64,000 nt of DNA from the NCBI RefSeq assembly GCF_900101015.1, contig NZ_FNFZ01000018.1, positions 25,197 through 89,196 on the forward strand. Reading direction: 5' to 3'. The notes beneath the pieces were generated by a model, which searched no databases, was not told the DNA's origin, and saw only the letters and a program-made list of their open reading frames with translations. The stretch is from Sarcina sp. DSM 11001 (lineage in GTDB: Bacteria > Bacillota > Clostridia > Lachnospirales > Lachnospiraceae). The position numbers were made by a program, and so were the translations under genes. Below are positions 61,801-64,000 of this stretch, one piece after another (position 1 is the stretch's first letter; each line of letters begins with the position of its first letter).

Positions 61801-62177
61801 AGCTGTCCGTCAATAGTCGTATAATCATATCCGTTCGAACCGCACCAGTTGCGCAGACGGCTGTATCGGCCTCCTGTCCACTGACAGAGCCCATAGCTTC
61901 CGCCTCCAGCATTCCAGGCATGAGGATTGAACGTTGATTCGCATCGTATATTTGCCATGATCCCGCAGGCTGCAGCTTCTGAATAGTTGAGTCTTTGCGT
62001 CAAATATTCAAAAATATACTCTGCATTTTCCTGCCAGCTGGCAGCAGAAACATTGACTATGCCGGGATTTATACCGGTAACCGCCAATGAAGCACCCAAT
62101 GCACCTGTCATCAGCATGGCAGCAGCGCGGCGGGCCGCTTTTGTCTTTTTTCCGCTTTTACATTTTGGATTAAACAA
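58863..62177 (-). CDS. Secreted phage-lysozyme-like wall protein with choline-binding-type repeats and large tandem-repeat tail
   Basis: 1104 residues. Signal peptide (cut near residue 46, VSA|AS), then a phage-tail-lysozyme-like domain (~48-185) with the catalytic-type glutamate E80 (GIMANIRCESTFNPHAWN) and 'GGGSYGLCQWTGGR'. Cell-wall-binding repeats follow (~195-300: GWKNIKGNRYFFDDDGLMVSG, GWKKIDGRSYYFDESGEL). The rest is repetitive: ALADAQTE(AV/IG)..TETVT units (nt ~60660-61090), (KEDAGDLPKL)n (60480-60600) and (ESEEDKDTGSTSE)n (59420-59790). A short folded-looking C-terminus (~75 residues) closes it. Probably a surface hydrolase or adhesin. Confidence 0.85.
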   Translation of the reverse strand: MFNPKCKSGKKTKAARRAAAMLMTGALGASLAVTGINPGIVNVSAASWQENAEYIFEYLTQRLNYSEAAACGIMANIRCESTFNPHAWNAGGGSYGLCQWTGGRYSRLRNWCGSNGYDYTTIDGQLAYLQFELLNHYTGVENYIRSVENTSEGAYLAGQYYCYHFEAPASRGSVSVYRGNLASGVFWDSYRPAEWYQTDGVWHYILRDGSYKTGWLEIEGDTFYLDEDGNRISGWKNIKGNRYFFDDDGLMVSGWKKIDGRSYYFDESGELITGLIQGNDDLYLVNKNGDLKYSAAVEDYAVAWAEEAARRQTELAAAGTTQSDQPSTAGSGSKAASGLNKEAAADDGTEPSDNSENTFEIGTALADAQTEAVPGTDSAQETETVTALADAQTEIGTGTGSTQGTETVTALADAQTEAVSETDTTQETETVTALADAQTEIGTGTGSTQGTETVTALADAQTEAVPGTPGTDSTQETETVTALAEAQTKAVPGTGSTQETETVTALADAGFDSADQIQNITSSVDLLKKKEDAGDLPKLKENTGDLPNLKEDAGDLPKLKEDTGNKEMQDVEDEPEASSPGEVIRKDTAVSDSIKPEKTEGLVDLLPAELLRQAAEYIQKASNTQQGKDVDYAQQSEDPDTFPDQYAAAAQASLSAAVALNLEQEEEERLPDPSIGLAYAFYHDQPEASDRILNQFKTDGSSTEFQKTGNEDQTVQDSTSKGTETQLPDHDQAGEETGNGINLPIPALALADKHRDQQEESSGKEKEAVSDTDQEPSDEIDDRDSSDTSGTSEKAAASEESEEDKGTGSTAEESEEDKDTEVIAEESEEDKDTGSTAEKSEEDEDTGSTAEKSEEDKDTGSTSEESEEDKDTGSTSEESEGDKDTGSTSEESEEDKDTGSTSEESEEDKDTGSDTEESEEGKTNEQRDQDEDDTSSGHSDKDSSDKDASEEDASEEADDASSGHSSENVSDKNADNDSADSAGTRDEEKEKDSRKNTERGEDKADGSVKNSELEDNTEEDSQIHIRLTEKKFYDISEEELEDLADILRERKVLQVVDGKDKDITSKTYMDVEKINKRDYGFSVIIRAEYGDSSDEEKVRIYLTR

Positions 62178-62369
62178 GGATCAAACCGCTCCTCTCAAAA
62201 GTGCAAAAAGTTTAATTACAAACAAAAATATGATAATGAAAATCCTGTGGTCATTCATGAACATCATGAACAGAAAAAAACTGCCTCGCCGAGGCCGAAA
62301 TCAAAAAAAATTGTTCCAAGCCTGACAAAAGCGGACAGCACAATAAAAAGGCATGCGCCATTGAAAAAG

Positions 62370-62398
62370 ATTATATAAAACTTATTTCAATAATTCAA
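62370..62398 (-). promoter_or_regulatory. Minus-strand promoter of the lysozyme-like gene
   Basis: On the minus strand TTGAAT (62398-62393), 17 bp, TATAAT (62375-62370). The ~185-base leader holds a small GCCTCG-G-CGAGGC palindrome followed by TTTTTTT, possibly a weak attenuator. Confidence 0.65.
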
Positions 62399-62557
62399 CC
62401 AAAGATGTAACAATTCTGTAAATTTTTAGATAATTTTTATCTTTTAAAGCCCAAAATGTAGAAAACGCAGGGCTTCCTTCCTGCTGATCTACGTGTCGTC
62501 GTGCTCAGAGGATCAGATGGCAGGATTGTTATAGATTCTCTGGAAGCTTATCTTGTA

Positions 62558-62645
62558 CAAGTATATTTTCCATTTGGATGCCAGGCACATGGATATCTTC
62601 CATTTGAATATCAGGCACATGGATATCTTCCATATGGATAAAAAT
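62558..62645. repeat. 30-bp tandem repeats before mazG's 3' end
   Basis: CATTTGGATGCCAGGCACATGGATATCTTC, second copy CATTTGAATATCAGG.., third partial CATATGGATAA. The wider gap 62399-62828 shows no convincing gene; an 80-codon minus-strand frame there consists largely of the repeat. Confidence 0.8.
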
Positions 62646-62828
62646 GGATAAAAAAACAGGGAGGATGAAAGAGCATTGATTTGAAAGTGGAGTCAGCAAG
62701 CGAGTCCAGATCCATAGAGTCAATGCCACCGTGACTGATCTGGTCATTATTAAAGAGCCTGCAACGGCCACTTTGCGAATTGTTCAAACCGGTCAATGCC
62801 TGTTGCCTTAGCCCAGCCTTGCACAGTC

Positions 62829-63365
62829 TCAATCAGTCAATTTTTCTATGCTATTGTTCTGTTTCTTCCTTTCTCTGGCTACTGCAATAAGTTTCTCAGC
62901 CTCATCAAAAGCTTCAAATAAATAAGCTTCCTCCCATTCCCGTCCCTTTTTTTCCATGGCTTTTATCTTCTTCCAGTCTGCAGGAATGGTTCCCGGATCT
63001 GTTTTGTTATTAGTTGTCGGTCCAAAAACGTGGGGATGACGACGGATCATTTTTTCATTAATACCGCGGATCACATCCGTCAGAGTAAAGAAGCCTTCCT
63101 CTTCCGCGATCTGTGAATGCATCATCACCTGCAGAAGCAGGTCACCCAGTTCCTCACACAGGCTCTGGGTTTTCCCTGTACGGGACAGAATATTGATTCC
63201 GGAGACAACTTCAGCTGCCTCCTCCACACAGGCTGCCTTGAGGGATTCGTGTGTCTGAGTGCGGTCCCAGGGGCATCCTTCCGGTGCCCGCAGCCTTGCC
63301 ACCGTATTCTTCAGTTCTTCCAGGGCCTGCCCGGCGGATTCAGATCCAACTTTCGGGTTGTTCAT
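62829..63365 (-). CDS. mazG: Nucleoside triphosphate pyrophosphohydrolase MazG
   Basis: 178 residues: one MazG domain, the half-size form. It hydrolyses NTPs/dNTPs to monophosphates and PPi, cleaning up aberrant nucleotides. 'LRAPEGCPWDRTQTHESLKAACVEEAAEVV' and 'EELGDLLLQVMMHSQIAEEEG' hold the metal-binding EExxE and ExxD motifs, and 'IRRHPHVFG' the next. All appear intact. No overlapping neighbour; the HD gene end is 290 bp upstream. Confidence 0.94.
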   Translation of the reverse strand: MNNPKVGSESAGQALEELKNTVARLRAPEGCPWDRTQTHESLKAACVEEAAEVVSGINILSRTGKTQSLCEELGDLLLQVMMHSQIAEEEGFFTLTDVIRGINEKMIRRHPHVFGPTTNNKTDPGTIPADWKKIKAMEKKGREWEEAYLFEAFDEAEKLIAVARERKKQNNSIEKLTD

Positions 63366-63539
63366 AATCGACTCTTTCTACTGTTTTTCAGCTTTTCTTT
63401 TTGGTCTGCTGTTTTTTCAATATTTCCTTTTGTTTTTTATTTTTCAGTGCATTTTGTTTCTGTTTTACGATATATCTTTCTGCTTATTCTTGTTCTTCTG
63501 CAAATCGCTGCCGCTCAGAGTCACTCTTTTTTGGAGAAG

Positions 63540-63603
63540 ACAGGGGGCAGGAGACAGAGAACTGCCCCCTGTCTCCTGCCCTGTCTCCTGCCCTGTTTCC
63601 TGT
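63540..63603. repeat. Direct and inverted repeats (CTGTCTCCTGCC)
   Basis: CAGGGGGCAGGAGACAG is answered by CTGCCCCCTGTCTCCTGC, then CCTGTCTCCTGCCCTGTTTCCTG repeats the motif. A further 13-base duplication (CGTCACTCTTCTA) spans the stop of the next gene at 63640-63665. The gap 63366-63654 has no gene I can support. Confidence 0.75.
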
Positions 63604-63654
63604 CTGTTCTGTCTTCTTTAATCTCACATAGAGAGACAACGTCACTCTTCTACG

Positions 63655-64000
63655 TCACTCTTCTTCTTTGCGGATATTTCCCAGCCGTATATTGCGTTTA
63701 AGGATCTCATCTGTCACGGTGAAAAGTTTTTCTGACCCCATTCTGGTCTTGCCCTGTCTGCCATAGACCTGGGCGGCAGTCACGTTGTGTTCCCTCCAGT
63801 CACCGCCTCCATTGCTGTCATTGAGGATGAGCGGCTGCAGGTTATCCAGGGAGTGGGCAAATTTTGACTCGGCAGTCTCATAGGCTTCAAACTCGTCGAA
63901 GAGCCCGATCAGTTCCTTTTTCTGGTCTTCCGGCAGCAGGGAGAATATCCTTTCCTTGGCGGCATCTTCCCTGGCTTTCTGCGTTGCCAGTCCTTCCTCG
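63655..64000 (-). CDS. HD-domain hydrolase, C-terminal part (5' end outside window)
   Basis: An open minus-strand frame enters at 64000 and ends at TGA 63657-63655, giving 115 complete codons. 'LPEDQKKELIGLFDEFEAYETAESKFAHSLDNLQPLILND' matches the second half of HD_3-type phosphohydrolases (YfbR-like 5'-nucleotidases), in which a WDEFE..TPEAKFA..LDRLQP core follows the HD residues. The His and Asp metal ligands lie upstream, outside the window. Enzyme identity is therefore family-level only. Confidence 0.75.
   Translation of the reverse strand, partial: EEGLATQKAREDAAKERIFSLLPEDQKKELIGLFDEFEAYETAESKFAHSLDNLQPLILNDSNGGGDWREHNVTAAQVYGRQGKTRMGSEKLFTVTDEILKRNIRLGNIRKEEE

Noticed and set aside
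62529-62771. 80-codon minus-strand frame before mazG's end
   Set aside because: Its C-terminal half is the 30-bp tandem repeat, and there is no start signal or homology that I can recognise.

Overview
The window looks like chromosomal DNA of a Firmicute of the class Clostridia, most likely a Lachnospiraceae-type gut anaerobe. Reasons, all from the sequence: roughly balanced base composition, strong AGGAGG-type ribosome sites, TTG starts beside ATG, genes such as sepF-yggS, lspA-rluD, miaB-mutS-mutL-miaA, radC-PBP2-rodA and mgsA in Firmicutes-like order, SH3/NlpC/phage-lysozyme-type wall proteins, and the zinc-ribbon/kinase-like/membrane proteins common in that family. No prophage, CRISPR array or intact transposase was seen.

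Layout. 1-1054: the C-terminal end of a surface protein. 1055-2123: a gene-poor stretch with repeats and a probable regulator remnant. 2124-11252: an accessory block with a kinase-like/NACHT/transmembrane protein, tRNA-Asp, a zinc-ribbon protein with a half kinase fold, and two SH3-repeat secreted proteins. 11389-13127: a hexapeptide-repeat protein, tRNA-Thr and palindromic repeats. 13128-24895: argH, asd, topB, a membrane-linked MutS-like ATPase, an RNase HI-dUTPase fusion, gltX and a UvrD-type helicase. 25244-29284: a GlgX-like protein with altered catalytic motifs, a DUF5662 protein and an unrecognised protein. 29416-38806: miaB, mutS, mutL, miaA and a PLP enzyme. 38970-45448: radC, PBP2-like transpeptidase, rodA, mgsA and a D,D-carboxypeptidase. 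45782-54884: a small P-loop protein, an HlyD-like membrane protein, yggS, sepF, lspA, rluD, a cytidylate-kinase-like protein and an NlpC/P60 wall hydrolase. 55196-64000: mostly minus strand: a membrane-anchored unknown, a probable structured RNA, a plus-strand tyrosine recombinase, a huge repeat-rich lysozyme-like protein, MazG and the end of an HD-domain protein.

Together the core genes serve genome maintenance (MutS, MutL, TopB, helicase, RNase H/dUTPase, MazG), tRNA modification and charging, and cell-wall growth and division (PBP2/RodA, carboxypeptidase, SepF, NlpC, lysozyme).

Two themes stand out. First, short degenerate tandem duplications occur throughout: between genes, often straight after stop codons, and in frame inside otherwise conserved enzymes (TopB, MutS-like ATPase, helicase, MutS, RluD and others). 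Second, there are small non-coding repeat elements with inverted ends; one 152-bp copy lies between perfect 9-bp direct repeats and supplies the present 3' end of the helicase gene.
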